Of a DNA stretch of 16,232 nucleotides, positions 7,564 to 14,757 are shown piece after piece. The notes under the pieces are model-generated. The model saw only the letters and a program-made list of their open reading frames with translations, made no database searches and was not told the origin of the DNA. Source of the DNA: Deltaproteobacteria bacterium (GTDB lineage Bacteria > Desulfobacterota > Syntrophia > Syntrophales > UBA2210); NCBI GenBank assembly GCA_030603465.1, contig JAUVXT010000025.1:1-16232 (forward strand), read 5' to 3'. Positions within the stretch are counted from its first letter, which is position 1. Each line of letters opens with the position of its first letter. The translations under genes and the position numbers were made by a program.

Positions 7564-8082
7564 CTACCGGGTTTCTATAATAGCGTCCCCTTCTTCCACA
7601 CCATTTCTCTCCTGTAGATGCTTCACCAGCATTTCCAGGTAGTGAAAGGCGGTAAAGGCAAATGATACGGGGATGTATGAAATGGTGATCCAAATGGGGA
7701 TCTCGGTAACGATGGATAACTGTCCCATATCCCTGAAATACATAACGAAGGCATAGGTTACATAACAGATAAAGGAATAGAGGGTCAGTCCGCAGATGCT
7801 GACAAAAATACTCAGATACCACTTAATTTTTCTTGGCAGGTTCTTGACAAGCACATCGACGCCGATATGGACGCCGCTGATGACGCCCGTGCTTGTCCCT
7901 GCCAGCGTTACGATAATGAAACAGAAGACGATAATCTCCGGTATCCAGGCGGCGCCCATGTTGAAAACGTAGCGCATCACTACCTGGACAAAACTGAGAA
8001 GAAATGTAAAGGTCAACATCAGGATGATTAACCATTTTTCAAATTGAAAGATTACAGCGCTGATTTTTTTAAAAAAATCCAT
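7564..8082 (-). CDS. dctQ: TRAP transporter small permease (DctQ)
   Basis: A 172-residue membrane protein with four predicted helices, near residues 15-35, 48-68, 90-110 and 128-150. This is the DctQ layout. DctQ binds DctM and is needed for uptake. Conserved features are W..E..VF in the second helix (AAWIPEIIVFCFIIVTLAG), the following GVHIGVDVL, and a helix-turn near the C-terminus (FTAFHYLEMLVKHLQE). The N-terminus DFFKKISAVIFQFEKW is amphipathic, as is common in the family. The ribosome site is weak (AAAGAG). The gene follows a 169-base gap after dctP that holds a strong hairpin, which suggests that dctP message is more abundant than permease message. Confidence 0.92.
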   Translation of the reverse strand: MDFFKKISAVIFQFEKWLIILMLTFTFLLSFVQVVMRYVFNMGAAWIPEIIVFCFIIVTLAGTSTGVISGVHIGVDVLVKNLPRKIKWYLSIFVSICGLTLYSFICYVTYAFVMYFRDMGQLSIVTEIPIWITISYIPVSFAFTAFHYLEMLVKHLQERNGVEEGDAIIETR

Positions 8083-8181
8083 TTTTTACTCTTTTGTTCC
8101 GGTTTTCAAGAAACCTGCATCAGATTAGCGAATAACTGCAACACATCAACAGTAATTGTCCCAATAGTTTTCCCTGAACCG

Positions 8182-8220
8182 GCGTAATGGCGGGCGGGGG
8201 ACCCTTTCCCGCCATTACGC
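8182..8220 (-). other. Strong 13-bp hairpin between dctP and dctQ (no T-run)
   Basis: GCGTAATGGCGGG (8182-8194) is exactly complementary to CCCGCCATTACGC (8208-8220), with a 13-base G- and C-rich loop. It begins 31 bases after the dctP stop in the - strand message. No T-run follows, so read-through into dctQM is expected. The hairpin probably protects the 3' end of a processed dctP message, as seen for other binding-protein operons. This role is inferred. Confidence 0.65.
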
Positions 8221-8251
8221 GAAGGTCAAAGGAGGTGTCTGCTGTAGCCTG

Positions 8252-9286
8252 CTACTTCCCTTCTGTCTCCTTCAAGACATCGAAGTATTTCTGCGGTATT
8301 TTCTTTTTGTACTCGGTCCACACAGGTTGAACTGCTTTCTTCAGGACATTTCTCTCTTTTTCCGTCAGCCATTTGAACTGCTGGGCATTGTTTTCAGACA
8401 TCATGATCCAGGGCATCTTCATCTCTATATTTTCCTGGAACTTCCGGCCATAGGTCGTGGCGTCGGCCATTGTGTCTTCCATAATCTTTTTCAGGTCATT
8501 GGGCAGACCGGCGTAGAATTTCGGATTGACCAGTATGGCGGCAAAGAGGAGGCTGTGCCGGGAAATGGTAATATATTTACCCGTCTCATGCCATTTGACG
8601 GCCTGAATGACCGCCAGGGGACACTCCGCTCCATCTACCGTCTTGAGCTGCAGGGCCGTGTAGGTCTCCATGTAGGGAATGGCCTGGGCGCTGGCACCTA
8701 ATGCCTTCAGTTGCGCTTCTACGAGCTTGGAGGGACGAATTCTCAATTTGACGCCCTTGAAGTCATCGGGCGATGCGAGGAATCTCTTACTGCAGACAAA
8801 ATCCTGGAGTCCATACTGCCAGAAGGCCATCAACTTATAGCCATGTTTCATATAGAGCGGTTCAAAGGCCGTTTTCCCCTTGCCGGTAAAGAAGTTGTAG
8901 ACATGATCCATGTCTTTAAAGGCGAAGGGCAGTTCCATGAGAAAGGTCTCCGGAATCTCTCCTCCCAGTCGCCCGCCACTCACCTCGCACATCTGAATGA
9001 CATTGGATCTTAGCGCCGCGTACTGCGTGGGATCATCTTTATAGAGAGATCCTCCATAGTATACTTCGACTTTGAAACGGCCTTCCGAATTTGCCTCCAG
9101 CTTCTCGGCGAAATAGCGAATGGCTTCACTGAGCGGATGCAAACTGGGGGGTGCTTTTGGTCCCGCGTAATTAAATTTGATCAGTATCGGTTTGGCCGCC
9201 TGGGACTCATACTGGACCAGTGTCGTGCCTCCAATGAAAATGACCGTTACTGCCACGATTAATAAAAGGTAAATTCGCTTTTTCAT
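8252..9286 (-). CDS. dctP: TRAP transporter substrate-binding protein (DctP)
   Basis: A 344-residue periplasmic binding protein. The chosen start, ATG 9286, gives a clean Sec signal peptide: MKKR, a hydrophobic core at residues 5-24, and likely cleavage near SQA-A (residues 30-31). GGGAGG sits just upstream. The longer in-frame start at 9319 would add 11 residues that place SD-like sequence inside the gene. DctP family marks are the mature N-terminus (IKFNYAGP), SGGRLGG.IPE.FLMELPF, the carboxylate-binding arginine in GVKLRIRPS (R182), and the hinge region with ALQLKTVDGAECPL, where most relatives have VDGQENP. The arginine supports an organic acid ligand. The altered ENP segment suggests an uncommon one. 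It leads the TRAP set and follows the CoA-transferase gene by 145 bases. Confidence 0.93.
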   Translation of the reverse strand: MKKRIYLLLIVAVTVIFIGGTTLVQYESQAAKPILIKFNYAGPKAPPSLHPLSEAIRYFAEKLEANSEGRFKVEVYYGGSLYKDDPTQYAALRSNVIQMCEVSGGRLGGEIPETFLMELPFAFKDMDHVYNFFTGKGKTAFEPLYMKHGYKLMAFWQYGLQDFVCSKRFLASPDDFKGVKLRIRPSKLVEAQLKALGASAQAIPYMETYTALQLKTVDGAECPLAVIQAVKWHETGKYITISRHSLLFAAILVNPKFYAGLPNDLKKIMEDTMADATTYGRKFQENIEMKMPWIMMSENNAQQFKWLTEKERNVLKKAVQPVWTEYKKKIPQKYFDVLKETEGK

Positions 9287-9291
9287 AATAG

Positions 9292-9299
9292 TTCCTCCC
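9292..9299 (-). promoter_or_regulatory. Ribosome binding site that fixes the dctP start
   Basis: The - strand reads GGGAGGAA here, about 5 bases before ATG 9286. This spacing is ideal for that ATG and makes the in-frame upstream ATG at 9319 unlikely as the main start. Confidence 0.75.
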
Positions 9300-9328
9300 T
9301 TTCTTTTTGATATCAACATTGTGATTCA

Positions 9329-9396
9329 TAGAGAGTTTTGAAACTATAACGACTCAATGTCACGAACCCCTTTATGCTGGATCGTGACACTCTCTA
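9329..9396. repeat. Nested inverted repeats between the CoA-transferase gene and dctP
   Basis: TGTCACGA (9358-9365) is the exact inverse of TCGTGACA (9382-9389). Outside it, TAGAGAGT (9329-9336) is the exact inverse of ACTCTCTA (9389-9396), sharing one base. In the - strand RNA this gives a two-part hairpin with a 21-base bulge on one side. TTTGAAA (9337-9343) could instead pair with TTTCAAA (9399-9405), giving a competing fold. No T-run follows. It may be an RNA structure in the dctP leader or a protein site. Confidence 0.5.
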
Positions 9397-9431
9397 GCTT
9401 TCAAATAATCCCTTATTCTCGCCCACCTGGT

Positions 9432-10661
9432 TTAAATGATCCCTTCCTCTTTGAGTTCTTCCACCTCCTCTCTTTCGATGCCTAATAATCCCTCGTATAT
9501 TTCTTCGTTATGCTGGCCGGGATAGGGCGCCGACTGGGATAGATCCCCCTTAAGCCGGGTAAAATGGATAGGAAATCCGGCGGTTTTTACGCCCATCCCC
9601 CCGTAAACAGGGTGCTTCAGTTCCTGGATCATGCCCCTGTATTTCAGGTGGGGATCCTCCAGAACTTCCTCAACTTCGGGCACAGTATCGCAGGGGACCT
9701 TATGTTCCCTGAGACGTTTCAACGCTTCCTCTTTTGTGTATCCCTTGATCCACGCAATGACTATCTCTTCAACAGTGTCGGAGTTTTTGAATCGACCTTC
9801 AGGATTCTTGAAACGCTCATCCCCCTTGAGATCCTCCCGTTCAATGGCTCCCAGGAATGCCTCCCACTGGGCGTTGTTTGCCACTGCGATTACAATGTAT
9901 CCATCCTTCGCCTCATAGGCATTCCAGGGCGCCAGTCTGGGGTTCCTGTTCCCCGTTCTCATGGGAACACCGATGGAGAGATGGAAATCGAGGGCCTCAT
10001 CCATAATCGTGGAGAAACAACTGTCCTGCATCGAGACATCGATTCTCTCACCATGTCCCGTTTTCTCTCGCGATACGAGGGCGGCCAGGATGCCGGTCAT
10101 ACTGTAATAAGAAGAAATCAGGTCACCGATCCATGCCCCGCAACGGGTGGGAGGACCATCGGGGAAGCCCGTAACTCCCATGATGCCGCTCGTTGCCTGA
10201 ATAGTCAGGTCAAAGGCCGTCCGGTCCCGGTAGGGGCCGTCCTGCCCGTACCCGGAAATTGAACAGTAAATAATTTTTGGATTGATTTTTTCAAACTCGG
10301 CATAGGTGAAGCCCAGACGTTCCATAACGCCGGGTGCAAAATTTTCTATAACGATATCGCTCTTCTCAACGAGGCGCTTTAGTATTTCCTTCCCCTTATC
10401 GCTCCGCAGGTTGAGGAAGATGCTCTTCTTTTTTTTATTTCGCTTCAGATAGAGGAGGGACACATCCTTGTCGTCCTTCCTGCTGAAGGTCACCCCATCG
10501 GAACCGGCAAAGGGAGGATTCCACTGGCAGGGATCACCTGTTTTGGGCCTCTCAACCTTGATAACCTCTGCTCCCATTGCAGCAAGGTTCATGGCACAGT
10601 AAGGCCCCGATAAATATGCCGTTAAATCAACTACTCTGATACCATCAAGATGTCCTTTCAT
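9432..10661 (-). CDS. CaiB/BaiF family CoA-transferase
   Basis: A class III CoA-transferase, which moves CoA between carboxylic acids through an aspartyl-CoA intermediate. I take ATG 10661 as the start (409 residues). The alternative GTG at 10673 lies inside the GGAGGAG ribosome site of that ATG. Family marks are LDGIRVVDLTAYLSGPYCAMNLAAMGAEVIKVE (cited in part), the interlocked-fold segment NLRSDKGKEILKRLV, GVMERLGF, and SISGYGQDGPYRDRTAFD. Its last residue is the catalytic aspartate (D151), followed by QATSGIMGVTG. The C-terminal half keeps APWNAYEAKDGYIVIA and the VP..TV.EV..DPH segment. It follows the sigma-54 promoter and leads the proposed operon, so it probably activates the acid brought in by the TRAP system. 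The acid is unknown. Confidence 0.93.
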   Translation of the reverse strand: MKGHLDGIRVVDLTAYLSGPYCAMNLAAMGAEVIKVERPKTGDPCQWNPPFAGSDGVTFSRKDDKDVSLLYLKRNKKKKSIFLNLRSDKGKEILKRLVEKSDIVIENFAPGVMERLGFTYAEFEKINPKIIYCSISGYGQDGPYRDRTAFDLTIQATSGIMGVTGFPDGPPTRCGAWIGDLISSYYSMTGILAALVSREKTGHGERIDVSMQDSCFSTIMDEALDFHLSIGVPMRTGNRNPRLAPWNAYEAKDGYIVIAVANNAQWEAFLGAIEREDLKGDERFKNPEGRFKNSDTVEEIVIAWIKGYTKEEALKRLREHKVPCDTVPEVEEVLEDPHLKYRGMIQELKHPVYGGMGVKTAGFPIHFTRLKGDLSQSAPYPGQHNEEIYEGLLGIEREEVEELKEEGII

Positions 10662-10664
10662 TGT

Positions 10665-10671
10665 CTCCTCC
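10665..10671 (-). promoter_or_regulatory. Ribosome binding site of the CoA-transferase gene
   Basis: The - strand reads GGAGGAG, ending 3 bases before ATG 10661 (core GGAGG with 5-base spacing). An in-frame GTG overlaps it at 10673, but using that GTG would leave no ribosome site of its own. Confidence 0.75.
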
Positions 10672-10845
10672 ACTTTTTAAACAAAATTTATATACACATA
10701 CCGTCACTACTGAGACGCCGGTTAAGGGCAGAGAGAAAGATTGGGTGCCTATTGTCTGGTAATAAATCGATTGTCGCGGTTAAGGGGCTGAAACAGATTC
10801 ACATCCTGAAAAGCAAAACGATTTTGCCTCTTCTCTTTCTGTAGA

Positions 10846-10861
10846 TGCATTTTTGGTGCCA
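10846..10861 (-). promoter_or_regulatory. Candidate sigma-54 (-24/-12) promoter
   Basis: The - strand reads TGGCAC, five bases, then ATGCA. The GG at -24 and GC at -12 are exactly 10 bases apart, and the -24 box is perfect. The -12 box has one mismatch to TTGCA. Transcription would start near 10835 and give a leader of about 175 bases before the CoA-transferase ATG at 10661. A sigma-54 activator gene lies immediately upstream. It was the only correctly spaced site I found when I scanned the main upstream gaps of the - strand block by eye. Confidence 0.7.
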
Positions 10862-10926
10862 AATAAATAAAACATGCATATTAAGATACTTAGGAATAAT
10901 TTAGAAAAATAATCGTGTAAATCGAT

Positions 10927-10987
10927 GCCACATGTGTCCTGTTTTCCATACAGAAAAACGTATTGTGTCTTGATATTCGGACACGTG
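10927..10987. promoter_or_regulatory. Two inverted CACRTG dyads, candidate activator binding sites
   Basis: CATGTGTCC (10931-10939) and its inverse GGACACGTG (10979-10987) match at 8 of 9 positions. Each sits in its own dyad: CACATGTG (10929-10936) and CACGTG (10982-10987), both flanked by G-n and n-C. GTGTC occurs again at 10965-10969, inverse to GACAC at 10980-10984. They lie about 80-140 bases upstream of the -12 box, the usual place for enhancer sites of sigma-54 activators. The rest of the 10662-11065 gap is A/T-rich and holds nothing else I can name. Confidence 0.5.
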
Positions 10988-11065
10988 CCGCACCATCAGA
11001 AAATATGTGTGATTCATAGGCAATACGTGCAGGTATAACTGCTCATGAAAGGGGAAATTGTATAA

Positions 11066-12442
11066 TTATCCGAGAAGACTATATTTCTTGAGCTTGTCAT
11101 AGAGAACTGATCGCGATACACCCAGAATTTTTGCCGCTGCTACCTTGTTTCCGTAGGTCGATCTCAGCGTTTCACGAATAATCTCCCTTTCTCTATTCTC
11201 CACGCCCTTTTTCAGGGGCAACAAAACGGGTTTGGAATAATGATCCTCCACTCGCGCAAAGAGTGACGGAGGGAGGTGTTTGGGTTCGATCACGCTTTCA
11301 TGGGGCAACAGGTAATGCATGGCAAAATTGACGACGTTTCTCACCTCCCTCATGTTGCCGGGCCAGTCATACTGCATGAGCAGAGACTCCACCTCCCGTG
11401 AAAAGACAACTTCTTCCGTGCCATGATCGGCCAGTGAAGAATCCGCTATGTTCCGGGCAATGAGAAGGACGTCCTCTCTCCGGTCTCTCAGAGGAGGAAT
11501 CTTCAACACAAAGACATTTATTCGATAAAACAAATCGGCGCGGAAGGTCCCCTTCTCTACCATATCTTCAATATTGCGGTTCGTGGATGCAATGAGTGAA
11601 AATTCAACGGGAATGGTCTTGGATCCGCCCAGTCGCGTTATCTGCTTCTCCTCCAGGACCCTGAGGAGTTTTGCCTGCATCTCCAGCGGCATGTCGCCGA
11701 TCTCATCCAGAAAAAGGGTGCCGCCCTCTACCATCTCAAATTTACCGAGCTTCCCCTTCTGCGTAGCTCCGGTGAATGCGCCCGATTCGTAACCGAAGAG
11801 TTCAGACTCCATCAATTCCTTGGGAATGGCGGCACAGTTTATCGCCAGAAAGGACCTCTCCGCTCTGGGACTCATCCGATGAATCGCCTGTGCGAAAAGC
11901 TCCTTCCCCGTCCCGCTCTCGCCAAGAATAAGTATGGGAAGTGACGACGAGGCATATTTCGCGGCCTGCCTCTTCAGCTGTTTTGTCTGATAACTGTCAC
12001 CTATAATATCACTGATACTGTACCTTGCCTGGAGAAATTTCCTCAGCTCTGCCCCCATGCTCTCTATCTTTATCTTGAGATTGGCGACCCTTTCGTTCAT
12101 ATCCTTCAGTTCTTTTATGTCCCGAAAGAGTACCTGGGCAATGACACGTTTGACCTTGGATCCCTCCTTTATGGGTATCCTGTTGACAACAAGATCTTTT
12201 CCTTTCCACTTATGTATAACGCCATATTCGGGAATTCCCGTCCGGGCGATTACGGGAATCCGCGCACGGGGGAAGAATTCCCTGATGTTCTTGCCAAAGT
12301 CACTCCTCTGCTTCATGTTGTACATCTCCGCGTAGGAATGGTTGAAATAGAGAATCTTCCCTGCGGAATCACAAATCACGAGCCCCTCATGGGTATTGTC
12401 CAGAAGAAGCTCCAGCATATCATGGTAACCATCTTCAGCCAT
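11066..12442 (-). CDS. PAS-domain sigma-54-dependent transcriptional activator (Fis-type HTH)
   Basis: A 458-residue enhancer-binding protein. Residues 8-110 form a PAS sensor domain (EGLVICDSAGKILYFNHSYAEMY, cited in part). Residues 111-135 look like a coiled-coil linker. Residues 145-370 are the AAA+ domain, with Walker A GESGTGKE (174-181), the sigma-54 contact loop GAFTGA (221-226), Walker B GGTLFLDE (240-247) and an arginine-finger region RADLFYRI. Residues 430-455 are a Fis-type helix-turn-helix (NKVAAAKILGVSRSVLYDKLKKY, cited in part). There is no phosphorylatable receiver domain, so it probably responds to a small ligand through PAS. It lies between the TTT genes and the CoA-transferase operon, directly upstream of a -24/-12 promoter, its most likely target. 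The start at 12442 has GAAGGT upstream. Confidence 0.94.
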   Translation of the reverse strand: MAEDGYHDMLELLLDNTHEGLVICDSAGKILYFNHSYAEMYNMKQRSDFGKNIREFFPRARIPVIARTGIPEYGVIHKWKGKDLVVNRIPIKEGSKVKRVIAQVLFRDIKELKDMNERVANLKIKIESMGAELRKFLQARYSISDIIGDSYQTKQLKRQAAKYASSSLPILILGESGTGKELFAQAIHRMSPRAERSFLAINCAAIPKELMESELFGYESGAFTGATQKGKLGKFEMVEGGTLFLDEIGDMPLEMQAKLLRVLEEKQITRLGGSKTIPVEFSLIASTNRNIEDMVEKGTFRADLFYRINVFVLKIPPLRDRREDVLLIARNIADSSLADHGTEEVVFSREVESLLMQYDWPGNMREVRNVVNFAMHYLLPHESVIEPKHLPPSLFARVEDHYSKPVLLPLKKGVENREREIIRETLRSTYGNKVAAAKILGVSRSVLYDKLKKYSLLG

Positions 12443-12475
12443 TAGATACCTTCATTCATTGTGTTCTTTTATGGT

Positions 12476-12504
12476 AGTTTAGCAAACAACTATTTCTGTT
12501 GCAA
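12476..12504 (-). promoter_or_regulatory. Possible sigma-70 promoter of the activator gene
   Basis: The - strand reads TTGCAA (12504-12499), 17 bases, then TAAACT (12481-12476). Each box matches its consensus at 4 of 6 positions. The start would fall near 12469, about 27 bases before the activator ATG. It is plausible but weak on sequence alone. Confidence 0.35.
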
Positions 12505-12538
12505 AAAAGGGTCTGGAAGCAGGTAATCCGTGGGGAAT

Positions 12539-12581
12539 GAGCCGCCTTTCAACAATTATTCCATGAAAAGCGGCTCTTTTT
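12539..12581 (+). terminator. Intrinsic terminator-like hairpin, + strand sense
   Basis: GAGCCGC (12539-12545) pairs exactly with GCGGCTC (12570-12576). After one mismatch, TTTC (12547-12550) pairs with GAAA (12565-12568) around a 14-base loop. T5 follows on the + strand (12577-12581). All genes around it are on the - strand, so it would stop antisense transcription coming from the activator gene toward tctAB. No T-run exists in the other direction. Confidence 0.45.
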
Positions 12582-12617
12582 CAGTTATAAGATCACTTCA
12601 GTCTAAAATTGAAGCTC

Positions 12618-12635
12618 CCCGCAACAAGTTGCGGG
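12618..12635. repeat. Short perfect palindrome after tctAB
   Basis: CCCGCAAC (12618-12625) and GTTGCGGG (12628-12635) are exact inverses with two bases between. The palindrome lies 20 bases after the tctAB stop. In the - strand RNA it is a compact GC-rich hairpin followed, some bases on, by AATTTTAG, so it may protect or weakly terminate the tctAB message. Its form also resembles dispersed REP-type elements. Confidence 0.45.
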
Positions 12636-12655
12636 AATTGCGCTCGCTATTCAGC

Positions 12656-14623
12656 TCAAAACAGAAAGCCGGTCGGGGTCTGAACCTTTAAAACCACGTT
12701 AAAAATAACGTACAGAACGGCCACAAAGCAGACCGATGTCACAACCCTGCTGCGAATGTGATCGAAAAAATATTGTTTGTCAAGGGCAATGATAGAGGCA
12801 AAGGCGAAGAAAAAGAGTGCCGATGTAAAATAAAACCCTGAAATGTCCAGCAAGGAGAGATAGACTACGGCGAGTACCATAGTGATCATCACCCTGGTTC
12901 TGGAAAATGCAAGACGTCCCTCAGCACCCCGAGTGGATACCTTCTTTTTCTTGATCGCCATTATTGTCATAATAAAAAGTAACCCTGACAGAAATACCAT
13001 GACAAGCAGTGTCGCATCGGGAAAGATTGATGATAGCGGATCTTCTACATCCAGAGAGCAAAGGAGCGATATGCCAACAACAAATGTGATGACAGAAACA
13101 ATGATATCACTCCTCTGAGGTTGAGCCTTCTTCCCCTTCATGCCGCTGTAAATACCGTAGGCAACGGAAAACAGGCTAAGCAGAATTACTATTACATTAA
13201 TCCCCCCTGTGAAAAATTGGGCAAAAAAACCGTCGCCGGCCCCGGCTATCAGGTAGGCCTTTAAAAAATTGTTTTCAGCAATGACGCCCAGGATAACTCC
13301 CATTACCACCGGCAGCGCGGAAAAGCCGAATTTATCCCCTAAGTACATAATAAGCCCTATGCCGAACATGACAATGACGTCCTGGAAGTTGTTGCTCACG
13401 CAATAAGTTCCAAAAGTGGCAAGTATGATTATCGATACAGACATATAGATGTCGGGAACTCTGACAACCCAGTTGGAATAGCGGGCGATTATGGTTCCAA
13501 AGAAAAACATTCCTATCTGTGCCATAACGAGAGAGCCGATAAAGGTGTGGACAATGGCCGGATGTAGCCGGAAGAGATCGGGACCGGGAAAGATTCCGTG
13601 GATAAGGAGCCCGCCCAACAGCACGGCAGCCGTCGGGCTACCGGGTACACTTAGTGTCAGAAGCGGAATAAGTGAGGGACCCACCATTGCATTATTGGCG
13701 GATTCCGCCGCCGCCACGCCGTCGGGGATACCGGTGCCAAACTTATCGGGGTGCTTCGATATCTTCTTCACCTGATCATAGGCGACGATACCGGAAACCT
13801 GTCCGCCAACGCCGGGGATTATTCCGACAATGGAACCTACAATGGAGCCGACGGTCTGAACCCTGAACATCTTTATCACCTTAATGAAGGTTTTTCCGAA
13901 GAGACCTTTTTCCCGCTGGATCTTGAATGCAGTACGCTGGGCTCCATAGGACTCGGCCAGCGAAAAGGCCTGGGGTATTGCAAATAGTCCGATCAGGGCC
14001 GGTATGATATTGATGCCGCCCATCAATATATCGTGGAACACAAACCTGAATTCCCCGGTAATCGGGTTACTTCCTATTGTGCTCAGCCATATCCCGAAGG
14101 CGCCTGATATGAGGGCCTTGATCATGTTTCCCGTCCCAAGACCTGCGACCACGGTCAACCCCAGAATCGCCACCCAGAATATCTCCGTGGAACGAAATTT
14201 GAGGGCAAATTCTGCGAGCGGCAAGGTTAAGAGTATCATAATCACCATTCCGAAGAGTCCGCCGATGAAGGAACTGATAAAACACGTATAGAGCGCCTCC
14301 TCCGCCCTGCCCGATCTCGCCATGGGATAACCGTCAAGCAGCGTTGCTATATTGGCAGGGGCGCCCGGAACATTTATCAGTATTGCCGATATTGCCCCTC
14401 CGGCAACGGATGAAGTATATACAGAGCCCAGGAGGATCAGGCCGCTTGCCGGTTCCATATAAAAGGTAAAGGGTACCAGCAGGGCAACGGCCAGTGTGGG
14501 GCTCACGCCGGGAAGCGCCCCGAGAATGATTCCGCCGATGACGCCCAAAACCAGAATCGTCATATTGTAAAGTGTGAAAAGATTACCCAAGTGACTGACA
14601 ACACCAATCAAACCATCAAACAT
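12656..14623 (-). CDS. tctA: TTT transporter permease: TctA large subunit fused to TctB small subunit
   Basis: A 655-residue membrane protein, longer than the usual 500 of TctA. Residues 1-497 are TctA, with GALPGVSPTLAVALLVPF (35-52), the INVPGAPANIATLLDGYP signature (83-100), GIIPGVGGQVSGIVAYDQ (267-284) and AAESANNAMVGPSLIPLL. After a basic linker (MKGKKAQPQRSD, near 495-506), residues 503-655 have the TctB layout: a helix pair ending before a charged loop (KKKKVSTRGAEGR), then two more helices (VLAVVYLSLLDISGFYFTS and VTSVCFVAVLYVIFNVVL). TTT systems take up carboxylates using a periplasmic TctC. No separate tctB lies nearby, in line with the fusion. It follows tctC by 134 bases that contain a terminator, so it relies on partial read-through or its own promoter. 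Confidence 0.9.
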   Translation of the reverse strand: MFDGLIGVVSHLGNLFTLYNMTILVLGVIGGIILGALPGVSPTLAVALLVPFTFYMEPASGLILLGSVYTSSVAGGAISAILINVPGAPANIATLLDGYPMARSGRAEEALYTCFISSFIGGLFGMVIMILLTLPLAEFALKFRSTEIFWVAILGLTVVAGLGTGNMIKALISGAFGIWLSTIGSNPITGEFRFVFHDILMGGINIIPALIGLFAIPQAFSLAESYGAQRTAFKIQREKGLFGKTFIKVIKMFRVQTVGSIVGSIVGIIPGVGGQVSGIVAYDQVKKISKHPDKFGTGIPDGVAAAESANNAMVGPSLIPLLTLSVPGSPTAAVLLGGLLIHGIFPGPDLFRLHPAIVHTFIGSLVMAQIGMFFFGTIIARYSNWVVRVPDIYMSVSIIILATFGTYCVSNNFQDVIVMFGIGLIMYLGDKFGFSALPVVMGVILGVIAENNFLKAYLIAGAGDGFFAQFFTGGINVIVILLSLFSVAYGIYSGMKGKKAQPQRSDIIVSVITFVVGISLLCSLDVEDPLSSIFPDATLLVMVFLSGLLFIMTIMAIKKKKVSTRGAEGRLAFSRTRVMITMVLAVVYLSLLDISGFYFTSALFFFAFASIIALDKQYFFDHIRSRVVTSVCFVAVLYVIFNVVLKVQTPTGFLF

Positions 14624-14708
14624 AATGCTAGAACCTCACACAGAAAATATATTTTGACCCGATTATCCTATAAATACGAGCATTTATAAAATAATCCAAT
14701 CAAAATAC

Positions 14709-14744
14709 AAAAAAAAGTTGGAGAGGGCAAAGCCCTCTCCAACT
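14709..14744 (-). terminator. Intrinsic terminator between tctC and tctAB
   Basis: AGTTGGAGAGGGC (14716-14728) and GCCCTCTCCAACT (14732-14744) form a perfect 13-bp stem with a 3-base loop. On the - strand it is followed by a run of eight T (14716-14709, one of them in the stem). It starts 13 bases after the tctC stop. Partial termination here would give more binding protein than permease. Confidence 0.88.
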
Positions 14745-14757
14745 AAAATGAAACTTC

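Noticed and set aside
9358..9389. TGTCACG...AGCA on the - strand as a second sigma-54 promoter before dctP
   Set aside because: The -24 GG is GT, and the distance to GC is one base short. This factor tolerates neither.
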